Origin: JACKFB01 sp041389525
Lineage (GTDB): Bacteria > Myxococcota_A > UBA9042 > PHBI01 > JACKFB01
Assembly (NCBI GenBank): GCA_041389525.1
Contig: JAWKRR010000038.1
Location: 10,028 to 74,027, forward strand
DNA: 64,000 nucleotides
Direction: 5' to 3'
In this document: in pieces, positions 32,148 to 45,142 of the stretch
Layout: the number at the start of each line of letters is the position of its first letter
How positions within the stretch are numbered: position 1 is the stretch's first letter
The notes under the pieces: model-generated
Told to the model about the DNA's origin: nothing
The model's input: the letters and a program-made list of their open reading frames with translations, nothing else
Database searches by the model: none
Translations under genes and position numbers: made by a program

Positions 32148-33074
32148 ATGTTGGAGATCCTAGAAAACCTGCTGCTCGTCGGCGTCTCCATCGTGTTGTT
32201 GTGGAAGTGCTCGGACTGGCTGGTCGAGAGCGCCGCGCGGGTGGGCCAGCGGGTGGGCTTCTCCGAGCTGACCACCGGGCTGGTCATCGTCTCGATCTGC
32301 ACGTCGGCGCCTGAGTTTGCGGTCAGCGTCATGGCCGCGATGCAGGACAAAGACGACATCTCGGTCGGCAACGTCGTCGGCTCCAACATCTTCAATCTCG
32401 GCATCATCTTGGGCCTGTGCACGGTGATCCGGTCGATGGCGACCGACCGCCGGCTGGTGCTGCGCGACGGGCTCATCCTGATCGGCACCACGCTGCTGCT
32501 GGTCGGGATGCTCTACGACGGGCAGCTCGAGCGCTGGGAGGCCGGGGTGCTGCTCGCGGGGCTCGCCGCGTACATCGCCATGCTGATCTTCGGCCACCAA
32601 GAGCTCGACGACGACCTGCCCAGCGACCCGATGACCTGGCGCGACCCGCTCTGGTTGCTGGCCGGGGTCGCGGGCGTCGTGGGCGGCGGCGAGATGCTGG
32701 TGGTGGGCTCGTCGGATCTCGCGCGCATGGCCGGCGTCAGCGAGTGGGCCATCGCCGTCACCATCGTGGCAGGCGGCACCTCCACGCCCGAGCTCGCCGC
32801 CTCCCTGCGCGCCGCGCTCAGTGGCCGCGCCAGCATGTCCATCGGCAACCTCGTCGGCAGCGACATCTTCAACATGCTTGGCGTGCTCGGCGCCGCGGGC
32901 CTCATTCGACCGATGACGATCGCCGCCGACGCCAACAGCAGCCTCGCGATGCTGGTCGGCATGTGCGTCGTGGTCGTCATCTTCATGCGCACGGGCTGGC
33001 GCCTGAGTCGCTGGGAGGGCGGCGTCCTCTTGGCCGCGGCGCTGGCGCGCTGGGGTTTCGACCTCAGCTCCTGA
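32148..33074 (+). CDS. CaCA-family sodium/calcium-exchanger-type antiporter
   Basis: A 308-residue membrane transporter related to YrbG. The ATG at 32148 has AAGGAG 12 bases upstream and begins directly with the first helix (LLLVGVSIVLLWKCSDWLVE). Two inverted alpha repeats are obvious: TSAPEFAVSVMAA with VGNVVGSNIFNLGIILG in the first half and GGTSTPELAASLRAA with IGNLVGSDIFNMLGVLG in the second. The acidic residues in the PE motifs should coordinate Ca2+ or a similar cation. About ten helices are expected. The exchanged ions cannot be told from sequence alone. The next gene begins 73 bases later and may be independent, as it has its own GGAGG. Confidence 0.92.
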   Translation: MLEILENLLLVGVSIVLLWKCSDWLVESAARVGQRVGFSELTTGLVIVSICTSAPEFAVSVMAAMQDKDDISVGNVVGSNIFNLGIILGLCTVIRSMATDRRLVLRDGLILIGTTLLLVGMLYDGQLERWEAGVLLAGLAAYIAMLIFGHQELDDDLPSDPMTWRDPLWLLAGVAGVVGGGEMLVVGSSDLARMAGVSEWAIAVTIVAGGTSTPELAASLRAALSGRASMSIGNLVGSDIFNMLGVLGAAGLIRPMTIAADANSSLAMLVGMCVVVVIFMRTGWRLSRWEGGVLLAAALARWGFDLSS

Positions 33075-33147
33075 CCCGGCGGCCCCAGGTCGAATTGACC
33101 ATTGCGCGCGCGCCGCGTATGCACGCCCGAGACCCTCGGAGGACGTC

Positions 33148-34863
33148 ATGGCGCAGATGATTCACGGTGGACGACTGGTCGCGCGGGCACTGAAGGCCGA
33201 GCAGGTCGAGTGCATCTTCACCCTCTGCGGCGGCCACATCCAGGCGATCTACGACGGCTGCCTCGACGAGGGCATCCGCGTCGTCGACACCCGCCACGAG
33301 CAGTCCGCCGGCCACGCCGCGGACGGCTGGGCGCGCGCCACGGGCCGCCCCGGCGTCTGCGCGGTCACCGCCGGCCCCGGCGTCACCGACGTCGTCACGG
33401 CGCTGGCCAACGCCCAGCGCGCCGGCGTCCCGCTGATCTGCTTCGGCGGCGCCGGCCCGCGCGTCTTCAACCACATGGGCTCGCTGCAGGACATGGACCA
33501 CCTCGAGCTGGTCAAGCCCGTGACCAAGTGGGCCGCCCGCGTCGAGGAGACCCGCCGACTCGCCGAATACGTAAGCATCGCCTTCCGAAAAGCGACCTCG
33601 GGTGTCCCCGGTCCGGTCTTCCTCGAGGTCCCCATCGACGTGCTCATGGAGTTCGTCGACGCCGAAAAGGTCACCATCCCGACCAACTACCGCACGCCCG
33701 CCCGCGTCGCCCCCGACCCGGTCTACCTCGCCGAGGCCGCCGAGCTGCTGCGCGCCGCCGAGCGCCCCGTCGCCATCGTCGGCTCGCAGATCCGCTGGTC
33801 CCGCGAGCCCCTCGAGACCATGGCCCGCTGGACCGAGACCGGCATCCCCACCTTCGTCAACGGCATGGCCCGCGGGCTCGTCGACCCGACGGGGCCCTGG
33901 GCGCTGAACCGCGCGCGCAAGCACTGCCTCAAGCACACCGACCTCATCGTGCTCTGCGGCACCCCCTTCGACTTCCGCCTCGGCTACGGCCAGTCCACGC
34001 GCATCCAGCCCGGCACCCAGTCCGGGCTGTCGGGCACGGCGCTGCTGAACCTGACGACGCCGGTCATCAACCCCAAGGCGCGCATCATCCAGATCGACCT
34101 GGACGCCGATGAGATCGGCCGCAACAGGGAAAACGGCGTCGACGTCGGGCTGGTCAGCGACACCGGGCTGGTCCTCGACGGGCTGGCGGCGGCCCTGCAG
34201 GGCCTCGACCGCGGCCGCCTCGACGGCTGGTGGGAGGGGATCCGCGCGGACGAGAAGTCCCAGTGGGACAAGATGCGCGCCGAGATCGACGTGGTCAGCG
34301 ACCCGCCGAACCCGCTGCGCGTGTGCGACGCGGTCGACCGCTTCATCCGCCCGGGCGACATCGTCATCGGCGACGGCGGCGACTTCGTGGGGACCGCGGC
34401 CTACGTCGTGCGGCCCTACGGCGTCGGGACCTGGATGGATCCGGGGCCCCTGGGCACTCTCGGCGTCGGCCCCGGCTACGCGATGGCGGCCAAGCTCGCC
34501 AACCCCGACGCCCGCGTCGTCATCATGTTCGGCGACGGCTCCTTCGGCCTCAACGGCATGGAGTTCGAGGCCTTCGCGCGGCAGGGCATCAAGGTGGTCG
34601 GCATCATCGGCAACGACGCCGGCTGGACCCAGATCCTGCGCGGGCAGCGCCAGATTTACGGCGAGGCGCGGCTGGTCGCGACCACGCTGGACTACACGCG
34701 CTACGAGAAGATCGTCGAGGCCTGCGGCGGCCACGGCGAGTGGGTCGAGACCGAGGCCGACCTGGTCCCCGCGCTCGAGCGGGCGTTCGCGAGTGATAAG
34801 CCAGCCCTCGTGAACGTGAAGATCGCCAAGAGCCAGTTCCGCGCGGGCGCCATCAGCGTCTAG
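33148..34863 (+). CDS. Thiamine-diphosphate enzyme resembling ILVBL/HACL2 (2-hydroxyacyl-CoA lyase-like; also like acetolactate synthase)
   Basis: A 571-residue cytoplasmic enzyme of the acetolactate synthase/2-hydroxyacyl-CoA lyase superfamily with pyrimidine-binding, central and pyrophosphate-binding domains. The catalytic glutamate lies in DTRHEQSAGHAADGWARATG (E51). The ThDP/Mg site is FGDGSFGLNGMEFEAF (about 467-482) followed by GNDAGWTQI, and the C terminus ends FRAGAISV; the last two are close to what I remember of vertebrate ILVBL/HACL2. The ATG has GGAGG seven bases upstream. No ilvN-like small subunit follows, which argues against a biosynthetic acetolactate synthase. The substrate is open: cleavage of a 2-hydroxyacyl-CoA is my first guess. 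Confidence 0.85.
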   Translation: MAQMIHGGRLVARALKAEQVECIFTLCGGHIQAIYDGCLDEGIRVVDTRHEQSAGHAADGWARATGRPGVCAVTAGPGVTDVVTALANAQRAGVPLICFGGAGPRVFNHMGSLQDMDHLELVKPVTKWAARVEETRRLAEYVSIAFRKATSGVPGPVFLEVPIDVLMEFVDAEKVTIPTNYRTPARVAPDPVYLAEAAELLRAAERPVAIVGSQIRWSREPLETMARWTETGIPTFVNGMARGLVDPTGPWALNRARKHCLKHTDLIVLCGTPFDFRLGYGQSTRIQPGTQSGLSGTALLNLTTPVINPKARIIQIDLDADEIGRNRENGVDVGLVSDTGLVLDGLAAALQGLDRGRLDGWWEGIRADEKSQWDKMRAEIDVVSDPPNPLRVCDAVDRFIRPGDIVIGDGGDFVGTAAYVVRPYGVGTWMDPGPLGTLGVGPGYAMAAKLANPDARVVIMFGDGSFGLNGMEFEAFARQGIKVVGIIGNDAGWTQILRGQRQIYGEARLVATTLDYTRYEKIVEACGGHGEWVETEADLVPALERAFASDKPALVNVKIAKSQFRAGAISV

Positions 34864-34995
34864 CTGGCTTTAGCGAGCTACCATCAGGCGAATCGGCGCG
34901 TTCGGGACCACGAACGGGCGCCCGACTTTGCCGCGCCCGCGTCCTGCCCCATCATGTGGCCATCGCGTCACACGCTGCGGTCAGGAGGTCTCGCG

Positions 34996-36594
34996 ATGCG
35001 AGCCGCGCCATTTGCTGCCACCGCCATCGCGCTCGCCGTGGGCCTCCTCGGCGCTGCAGCCGACGCGCGCGCCGCCGACGAGGCCTGCGCGGCCGTCGAG
35101 TCCGTCGACGCCCCGCGCTACCTCCGCCAGCTCACCCTCGACCTGTGGGGCCGCGTCCCCTCGGTCGCCGAGCTCGAAGCCCTGGGCGACGCCGACGTCA
35201 CCGAAGCCCACGTCGACGCCATGCTCGCCGACGAGCAGTTCTACGCCCTGGTCCGCCGCCACCACGCCGACCTGCTCTACCCGAACCTCGACCAGTTCGA
35301 GCTCGCCCCGGTCGCCTTCTCCCTGCTGCTGCCGGCGCTTTACTACGAGTACGACGAGGTCAGCGACCCCACCCGCCTCTTCGTCCTCTACGTCGGCCTC
35401 TACTTCCGCGGCGCGCTGGTCCCCTGCGCCGACGAGCCCGCGACCTTCGACGCAAACGGCGAGGTCGTGCTGAAACCGTGGCCCGACGGCACCATGCGCG
35501 ACGGCTGGGTGATGGTCGAGCCCTACTGGGCCCCCGGCACCCAGGTCAAAGTCTGCGCGCTGGAGGCCCGCGCGGTCGCCAAGGCCAGCAACGGCGAGCC
35601 GTGCACCAGCTACACAGGCGTGCTCACGGGCAGCTGCGGCTGCGGCGAGGGCCTGCGCTACTGCCTCAGCATCGAGTCGGGCGACGCCATCCGCCAGAGC
35701 CTCCGCACCCAGATGGAGCGCGCCATCGAGCGCCCCATGCGCGCCGGAGCGCCCTACTTCGACTTCCTCACCGAGCGCACCGAGGAGCTCGACGGCCCGC
35801 TGACCCACTACTACAAGTACATCGCCCAGATCGCCGTCGACCCCATCATCTTCACGCCGCCGGTCGCCCCAGCCACCATCGAGCCGCGCCCCTTCGTCGA
35901 CGCCACCTGGAAGAGCTACGCCCGCCCGGCCTTCAACAGCGGCATCCTCACGAGCCTGCAGTTCCTGCTGCGCTTTCAGACCAGCCGCGCGCGGGCGAAC
36001 CGCTACTGGGACGCCTTTCTGTGCGCGCCTTTTCAAGCCCCCGATCTCGAGCTGCCCAGCCCCAATGACCCGTGCAGCCTGAACCCGAACCTGCGCGAGC
36101 GCTGCGGTTGCAATAGCTGCCACGTCGTCCTGGAGCCGGCCACGGCCTACTGGGCGCGCTTCGCCGACGCGGGCAGCCTGCGCCTGGACAGCGTGATCTT
36201 CCCTGATTATTCGGCGGTCTGTGACGGCTGCGACAGCAAACCCGGGGGCTGCAACTTCATCTGCGACCGCTTCTACCTGACCCGCGCCGGCCACCCGGAC
36301 GAGGAGCCCTACGTCGGCACGCTGAGGTCCCTGATGTGGCGGGACGCGGCGGAGCTGGCGCAGGTCGCCGCGGGGCCGTCGGCGTTGGTGGCCGAGGGGC
36401 TAGAGGGCGGCGCGCTCGGTCGGTGCGCGTCGCAGAAGATGTTCGAGCGGCTGCACGGCCGCCTCGTGAGCACCGAAGCCGACGACGCGCTGGTCGGCGC
36501 GGTCGCCGACGCGTTCGAGGCCTCGAACTACGACTTCCGCGCGCTGGTGAAGGCCTGGGTCATGAGCCCCAGCTACCGGAGGATGGTGCGATGA
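34996..36594 (+). CDS. Exported DUF1549-like protein with one CxxCH heme motif
   Basis: A 532-residue exported protein. The ATG at 34996 follows AGGAGG by 7 bases and starts a signal peptide (AATAIALAVGLLGAAADARA). Residues about 40-100 (YLRQLTLDLWGRVPSVAELE, then VDAMLADEQFYALVRRHHAD) resemble DUF1549 of planctomycete-type proteins. Near residue 373 is CGCNSCHVVLEPATAYWARF, a single c-type heme site. A cluster of cysteines (CDGCDSKPGGCNFIC) lies shortly after. The C terminus (NYDFRALVKAWVMSPSYRRM) resembles the end of DUF1553/DUF1585 proteins. The stop overlaps the next start by 4 bases. Such proteins usually occur with DUF1501 partners, as here; their biochemical role is unknown. Confidence 0.75.
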   Translation: MRAAPFAATAIALAVGLLGAAADARAADEACAAVESVDAPRYLRQLTLDLWGRVPSVAELEALGDADVTEAHVDAMLADEQFYALVRRHHADLLYPNLDQFELAPVAFSLLLPALYYEYDEVSDPTRLFVLYVGLYFRGALVPCADEPATFDANGEVVLKPWPDGTMRDGWVMVEPYWAPGTQVKVCALEARAVAKASNGEPCTSYTGVLTGSCGCGEGLRYCLSIESGDAIRQSLRTQMERAIERPMRAGAPYFDFLTERTEELDGPLTHYYKYIAQIAVDPIIFTPPVAPATIEPRPFVDATWKSYARPAFNSGILTSLQFLLRFQTSRARANRYWDAFLCAPFQAPDLELPSPNDPCSLNPNLRERCGCNSCHVVLEPATAYWARFADAGSLRLDSVIFPDYSAVCDGCDSKPGGCNFICDRFYLTRAGHPDEEPYVGTLRSLMWRDAAELAQVAAGPSALVAEGLEGGALGRCASQKMFERLHGRLVSTEADDALVGAVADAFEASNYDFRALVKAWVMSPSYRRMVR

Positions 36595-37271
36595 TGCCCG
36601 TGCTGCCCGCCATGCTGCCCACGGCGCTGCTCGCCGCGCTCCTCAGCGTCGGCTGCGGCGTCGAGCGCGCCGGTGAAGCCGACGCGTCGCCCCTCGATTC
36701 GTCAGGCAGTGACAGCGTTCTCGAGACCGACACGCCAGCTCCGCCCGACGGCCCGCCCGGCCGCGCGGTCCACCGCATGACCGTCGAGCAGCTCGCCCGC
36801 TCGATCCCGGTCATCACCGGCGGCATCGCCTGGACCGAGGACTTCGGCGCGGGCGAGCTCGACATCCTCGACCTGCTGGCCGGCACCCTGGGCGCGCCCG
36901 ACTACACCCTGGTGGTCACCGAGAACCTCGAGCCCTCGCTCATCATCGCGAAGTTCATGCAGGACGCCTCGCAGCGCATCTGCGCCAAGTGGACCACCCG
37001 CGACCGGGCCCTGGCGGCGGGCCAGCGCACGCTCATCGTCCACGACGACTGGGAGTCCACCGCCGAAGCCGACGTCAAGCGCAGCCTCCGCGCGCTCCAG
37101 CTACGCTTCTTCGCCCGCCGCGTGGCCCCGGGCGACGACGCGCCCATCGCCGACCTCTACGAGCTCTTCACCGACGCAGCCAGCGCGGCCCCGGCTGGCA
37201 AGGCCGCCGACGACGGCTGGCTCGGCGTCTGCATCGCGATGATGACCGACCCCGAGTTCGTCTTGTACTGA
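36591..37271 (+). CDS. Lipoprotein between the DUF1549-like and DUF1501 genes
   Basis: A 226-residue lipoprotein starting at the ATGATG at 36591, overlapping the upstream stop by 4 bases. Signal peptide LLAALLSVGC with lipobox VGC, then a short acidic Ser/Asp/Thr/Pro spacer. The main body from MTVEQLARSIPVITGGIAW to the C terminus is helical; HRMTVEQLARSI resembles the start of planctomycete-type cytochrome-associated domains (DUF1587/1592-like), and the end (DDGWLGVCIAMMTDPEFVLY) resembles the terminal segment of such proteins. I do not assign a function. The DUF1501 gene starts 19 bases after the stop, so the three form an operon. Confidence 0.7.
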   Translation: MMPVLPAMLPTALLAALLSVGCGVERAGEADASPLDSSGSDSVLETDTPAPPDGPPGRAVHRMTVEQLARSIPVITGGIAWTEDFGAGELDILDLLAGTLGAPDYTLVVTENLEPSLIIAKFMQDASQRICAKWTTRDRALAAGQRTLIVHDDWESTAEADVKRSLRALQLRFFARRVAPGDDAPIADLYELFTDAASAAPAGKAADDGWLGVCIAMMTDPEFVLY

Positions 37272-37290
37272 TGGAGAAGAGGAACCGCCC

Positions 37291-38631
37291 ATGAAACGAC
37301 GCGAATTCCTCGCCCGCAGCGGGGTCGGGCTCGGCTCCCTGGCGCTGTCCGGCGGGCTGCTGAGCCGCCTCGCCCGGGCCGCCGAATCGACAGATAGATA
37401 CTACGTGTTCTGCTATTTCGAGGGCGGCTGGGACCACCTGCTTGCCCTGGACCCGCGAGACCCTGCGGTCTTCACGAGCGCCGCCGTCAACGAGACCGGC
37501 ATCGAGCCCGGCTACGCGCTGCTCCCCGCCGACTTCTCGCGCCAGCTCGTCAAGGTCGGCGGCATGAGCTTCGGCCCCGCCATCGGCGAGATGGCCGAGC
37601 TGACCGACCACTTCAGCGTCGTGCGCGGCGTCAACATGGCCACGCTCACGCACGAGGTGGGCCGCCGCTACTTCATCACAGGGCGCCCGCCCTCGGGCAG
37701 CACCGCCCGCGGCTCCTCGGTCGCCAGCCTCGCCGCCTGGCACCTGGGCGACGCCGCCCCCGTGCCGCACCTGGCCCTCTCCGTCGAGTCCTACCTCGAG
37801 CCCGACCTGCCTGCCTACGCCGCCGCCATGCAGGTCGCTGGCGTCGACAGCATGCGCTACATCCTGCGCGAGAACCTCGGCATCCCGACCCTGGTGCGCC
37901 CCGGCGTCAAAGACGCGCTCGCGAAATACTGGGCGAAATCACACAGCTGCGAGGGCGGCGGCGCCGGCGCTTCGACCCTGGCCGACGCCTACCGCGCCAA
38001 CACCGCCCGCGCGGTCGAGCTCGTGAAGTCCGACCTGTGGCGCGAGTTCGAGTTCACCCAGCCGCAGCACGCCGCGCTGCGCGCCCACTACGGCTTCACC
38101 GAGACGCAGCTCGAGACCCCCTTCGGCCGCGCCGCCCTCGCCGCCCAGGCCATCAAGACCGGCCTCGCCCGGGTGGTCAGCATCGCCGTGGCAGGCCAGC
38201 TCGACACCCACGACGGCCAGTGGGCGCTGCAGCACCCGACCCGCCTGCGCGACGGGTTCGACGCGATGGCCCGCCTCATCACCGACCTCCGCGACTCCGA
38301 AGCGCCCGGCGGCGGCTCGCTCCTCGACAAGACCACCCTGGTCGCCTTCAGCGAGTTCGGCCGCACCGCGCGCCTCAACCCGCGCGGCGGGCGCGACCAC
38401 CTGCTCACCAACTGCGCGCTGCTCGCGGGCGCCGGCATCGCCCCCGGCAAGGTCGTCGGCTCGTCCAGCGACAACGGGCTGGGCCCGAACCTCATCGACC
38501 TCGCCACAGGCCTCGCCGACGAGGCCGGCGTCTCGCTGAAGCCGGAGCACGTCATGAGCACCGTGCTCGCCGCTTCGGGGATCCCGGCTGACCGACTTCG
38601 CAGCGAACCGCTCCCGACGCTGCTCCGATGA
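37291..38631 (+). CDS. DUF1501 protein with Tat signal
   Basis: A 446-residue exported protein. The N terminus MKRREFLARSGVGLGSLALS is a twin-arginine signal, suggesting export folded or with cofactor. The body matches DUF1501, a family in the alkaline-phosphatase/sulfatase superfamily: CYFEGGWDHLLALDPRD near the N terminus, FSVVRGVNMATLTHEVGRRY, a central DTHDGQW, and FSEFGRTARLNPRGGRDHL near the C terminus, holding likely metal-binding Asp/His positions. In planctomycetes and Myxococcota these proteins are paired with heme-bearing DUF1549/1592 partners, as seen here. Enzymatic activity is unproven in the family. A possible terminator lies downstream. Confidence 0.88.
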   Translation: MKRREFLARSGVGLGSLALSGGLLSRLARAAESTDRYYVFCYFEGGWDHLLALDPRDPAVFTSAAVNETGIEPGYALLPADFSRQLVKVGGMSFGPAIGEMAELTDHFSVVRGVNMATLTHEVGRRYFITGRPPSGSTARGSSVASLAAWHLGDAAPVPHLALSVESYLEPDLPAYAAAMQVAGVDSMRYILRENLGIPTLVRPGVKDALAKYWAKSHSCEGGGAGASTLADAYRANTARAVELVKSDLWREFEFTQPQHAALRAHYGFTETQLETPFGRAALAAQAIKTGLARVVSIAVAGQLDTHDGQWALQHPTRLRDGFDAMARLITDLRDSEAPGGGSLLDKTTLVAFSEFGRTARLNPRGGRDHLLTNCALLAGAGIAPGKVVGSSSDNGLGPNLIDLATGLADEAGVSLKPEHVMSTVLAASGIPADRLRSEPLPTLLR

Positions 38632-38708
38632 TCCGCTTGTAACAAGGGCTCAAGCGCTGATCGCAGCGGGGTTGTAACCGGGGGGTTAAATTCATTCGCC
38701 AAAAGTCC

Positions 38709-38750
38709 CGTGGTAGCTTCCGGGAGCTTTTTCTTTTTCCCGAGACCACG
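38709..38750 (+). terminator. Possible terminator or leader hairpin between DUF1501 and MopE-like genes
   Basis: AGCTTCCGGGAGCT (38715-38728) can form a short hairpin followed by TTTTTCTTTTT (about 38728-38738). An outer stem CGTGGT (38709-38714)/ACCACG (38745-38750) encloses it. It sits 78 bases after the DUF1501 stop and 11 bases before the next start; either termination of the upstream operon or a 5' leader structure fits. Confidence 0.4.
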
Positions 38751-38760
38751 GCGGGGTGGC

Positions 38761-41313
38761 ATGGCGCGAGCACGGGACTTATTGGCCATCGGCTGGCTCG
38801 CGCTGGCGGTCGGCTGCGGCGGCTCCCAAGGCGCGGTCGACGTCATCGATGTCACCGAGGACGTCTCCCAGGACGCTGACGGCGGCGTGGTGCTGACCGA
38901 CGCGTCCGAGGAGGTCGAGGTCAACGTCCAGCCGGACATCACCGGCGCGCCCGGCACCTTCGGCGCGGCCTGCGAGAAGTCAGACGAGTGCTTCTCGGGC
39001 TTCTGCCGCCCCAGCCGCGACGGGTTCGTCTGTTCGCTCGGCTGCTCCGGCACCTGCCCGATGGGTTGGGCCTGCGAGGCCATCGCCGACCCCAGCGGAA
39101 ACCCGGCCTTCGTGTGCGTCGACCCCTACGCGCTGCTGTGTGTGCCGTGTCTGGAGAACCGCGACTGCAACCAGGGCCTGGGCTCGACCACGGCGCAATG
39201 CCTGGACCAGGGCGCTGACGGCAGCTTCTGCGGCGTCGCGTGTAGCGAAACCAGCCCGTGCCCGACGGGGTTCTCGTGCAAGTCGGCGACCACGACCACC
39301 GGCGCCGCGGCGACTCAGTGCGTGCCTGACTCCGGCGTGTGCGAGTGCGGCCCGCTGGCCATCGCGTTGGGCGCGCGGACCTCGTGTCGGCTCGAGAACG
39401 AGTTCGGCTCGTGCCCGGGGGCCCGCGGCTGCACGCCTGACGGGCTTGGCGCCTGCGACGCTCCGGTCGCCGCCGCCGAGGTCTGCAACGCCATTGACGA
39501 CGACTGCAACGGCTACACCGACGAGGCCACGGGCGGCGCGGCGTGCCAGGTCGAGACCGGCGCGGGCACCTGCCTCGGCGTCACGGCGTGCCAGGCCGGC
39601 AACGAGATCTGCATCGGCAGCGAGCCGACGACCGAGGCGTGCAACGGCGTCGACGACGACTGCGACGGGCTGACCGACGAGGAGTTCCCCGACCGCGACG
39701 AGGACGGCAAGGCGAACTGCGTCGATATCGACGATGACAACGACGGGGCCTTTGACGACGAGGACTGCGCGCCCTTCGACGCGTCCGTGTACCCGGGGGC
39801 GCAGGAGGTCTGCAACGGCAAGGACGAGAACTGCGACGGGCAGACCGACGAGGACGGCGCGGCGGGCTGCGTCGAGTACTGGCAGGACGTCGACAAGGAC
39901 GGGCAGGGCGCTGACGACGTGGCGCCGCGGTGCCTGTGCGCGGCGGACGCGGCGGCCTTCTTCGTGGCGGCGGCGGGCGGCGACTGCGACGACAAGAACG
40001 CCTTCGTGAAGCAGGGCGCGGTCGAGGCCTGCAACGGGCGCGATGACAACTGCGACGGCAAGACCGACGAGGGCTTCCCCGACACCGACGGCGACGGCAA
40101 GGCCGACTGTCTCGAGGTCGACACGGACGGCGACGGCTCGGCGGACAACCTCGACTGCGCGCCGCTAGACCCGAACATTTTCCCAGGGAAATCCGAGAGT
40201 TGTAACGGCATCGACGACGACTGCGACGGGCTCACCGACGAGCAGGGCGCACAGGGGTGCAAGAACTTCCTGCAGGACAAGGACGGCGACGGGCAGGGGG
40301 CGCTCGCGGCGCCGGCGCGGTGCCTGTGCGGCCCCGACGAGGACACCTCCTTCACCGTGAAGGTCGGCGGGGACTGCAACGACCTGGACGCCACGATCTA
40401 CGCCGCCGCTCCGGAGATCTGCGACGGCAAGGACAACGACTGCGACTCGTTCAAAGACGAGGGGTCGCCGGACGCCGACGGCGACGGCAAGGCGGACTGC
40501 GTCGACACCGACGACGACGGCGACGGCACCCCGGACGACGCGGACTGCAAGCCCCTGGATTCCAGCGTGTATCCGGGCGCGGTCGAGAAGTGCAACGGCA
40601 AGGACGACGACTGCGACGGCCAGACCGACGAGCAGGACGCGACGGGCTGCACGGACTACTACCGAGACTTCGACGCCGACACCTTCGGGTCGAACAGCAC
40701 GCCCAAGCGCTGCCTGTGCGGCCCGGACGCCGCGGCGTACTTCACCGCGACGAAGGCGGGCGACTGCGACGACGTGGCCGCGGGCACCCACCCCGGCGCG
40801 ACCGAGACCTGCAACGGCATCGACGAGAGCTGCGACGGCTCGACCGACGAGGGCGTGCTCTCGCCGTGCGGGGACTGCGCGGCGGTCTGCTACCTCGAGG
40901 TCGGCCCCGAGAAGAACCAGGTCTTCGCCGTCAACGCGGCCAGCGCCGAGGACGTCGTGCTCACCGCCGACGGGCACCTCGAGCTCGCGCCGGGCGTGAG
41001 CACGGGCTACTACCGCCAGCTCATGGTGGGCTGGCCCAACGGGGCGTCGCGGTGGGATCGCCTCCTGGTGACCCTGGCCGACACCAACGTCGCCACGGCG
41101 TGGGTCACGGTGCGCTACCGAACCGGGGCGAGCCCCACGGAGCTGGTCGGCGCCCCCTGGACCGCGGTTGCGAACAAGTACCCGCCTGCGTTCTTCCCGC
41201 TGCACCTCGGTGCGTTCGGGCTCTACCTCGAGGTCGAACTCACGCTCAACCGCATCGGCGGTGTCGTCGGCCCGCGCGTGCAGCGGCTCGGCGTCATCAC
41301 CTGGGAGAACTAA
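38761..41313 (+). CDS. Lipoprotein with eight MopE-like metal-binding modules (paralog A)
   Basis: An 850-residue exported lipoprotein. The ATG at 38761 starts a signal peptide with lipobox VGC, followed by an acidic Asp/Val spacer. An N-terminal Cys-rich domain (about 65-210) contains paired motifs such as CEKSDECFSGFC and CPMGWAC. Then come eight copies of EVCNAIDDDCNGYTDE-like units, the putative metal-binding motif (PF11617-like) of MopE-type proteins, separated by DxDGDGKADC calcium-binding-like linkers. The last 150 residues form a beta-rich domain (GYYRQLMVGWPNGASRWDRL to the end) also found in the next protein. The acidic loops suggest Ca2+ or other divalent cations. Three bases separate it from paralog B. 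Function is unknown; a surface scaffold or metal-binding protein fits. Confidence 0.85.
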   Translation: MARARDLLAIGWLALAVGCGGSQGAVDVIDVTEDVSQDADGGVVLTDASEEVEVNVQPDITGAPGTFGAACEKSDECFSGFCRPSRDGFVCSLGCSGTCPMGWACEAIADPSGNPAFVCVDPYALLCVPCLENRDCNQGLGSTTAQCLDQGADGSFCGVACSETSPCPTGFSCKSATTTTGAAATQCVPDSGVCECGPLAIALGARTSCRLENEFGSCPGARGCTPDGLGACDAPVAAAEVCNAIDDDCNGYTDEATGGAACQVETGAGTCLGVTACQAGNEICIGSEPTTEACNGVDDDCDGLTDEEFPDRDEDGKANCVDIDDDNDGAFDDEDCAPFDASVYPGAQEVCNGKDENCDGQTDEDGAAGCVEYWQDVDKDGQGADDVAPRCLCAADAAAFFVAAAGGDCDDKNAFVKQGAVEACNGRDDNCDGKTDEGFPDTDGDGKADCLEVDTDGDGSADNLDCAPLDPNIFPGKSESCNGIDDDCDGLTDEQGAQGCKNFLQDKDGDGQGALAAPARCLCGPDEDTSFTVKVGGDCNDLDATIYAAAPEICDGKDNDCDSFKDEGSPDADGDGKADCVDTDDDGDGTPDDADCKPLDSSVYPGAVEKCNGKDDDCDGQTDEQDATGCTDYYRDFDADTFGSNSTPKRCLCGPDAAAYFTATKAGDCDDVAAGTHPGATETCNGIDESCDGSTDEGVLSPCGDCAAVCYLEVGPEKNQVFAVNAASAEDVVLTADGHLELAPGVSTGYYRQLMVGWPNGASRWDRLLVTLADTNVATAWVTVRYRTGASPTELVGAPWTAVANKYPPAFFPLHLGAFGLYLEVELTLNRIGGVVGPRVQRLGVITWEN
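39478..40851 (+). repeat. Eight MopE-like modules in paralog A
   Basis: Eight coding modules with the consensus ExCNGxDDDCDGxTDE, spaced about 50-80 codons apart with an Asp-rich DxDGDG segment and a CLC(A/G)xDxxxxF segment between. The DNA of the cores is well conserved, consistent with internal duplication. Confidence 0.88.
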
Positions 41314-41316
41314 TCG

Positions 41317-44979
<3,663 letters not shown>

Positions 44980-45142
44980 CGGCCGAGTCGCCGCTGCGGA
45001 TTCGACGCCGGGGTGCCCTGCGCTGGTCTCGGGCGCCCCGCCGTCGGAGACTGGCTCGCCCGCCGCCGCCCGCCCGCCTTGAGGCCGCGCGGGCTGGCGA
45101 TTCACCGACCGGGCACACGCCCACGATCCCTGAGGGCTCCCC

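Noticed and set aside
34895..34922. Possible terminator after the ILVBL-like gene (CGTTCG/CGAACG hairpin)
   Set aside because: Only a 6-bp stem and no T run; too weak to list.
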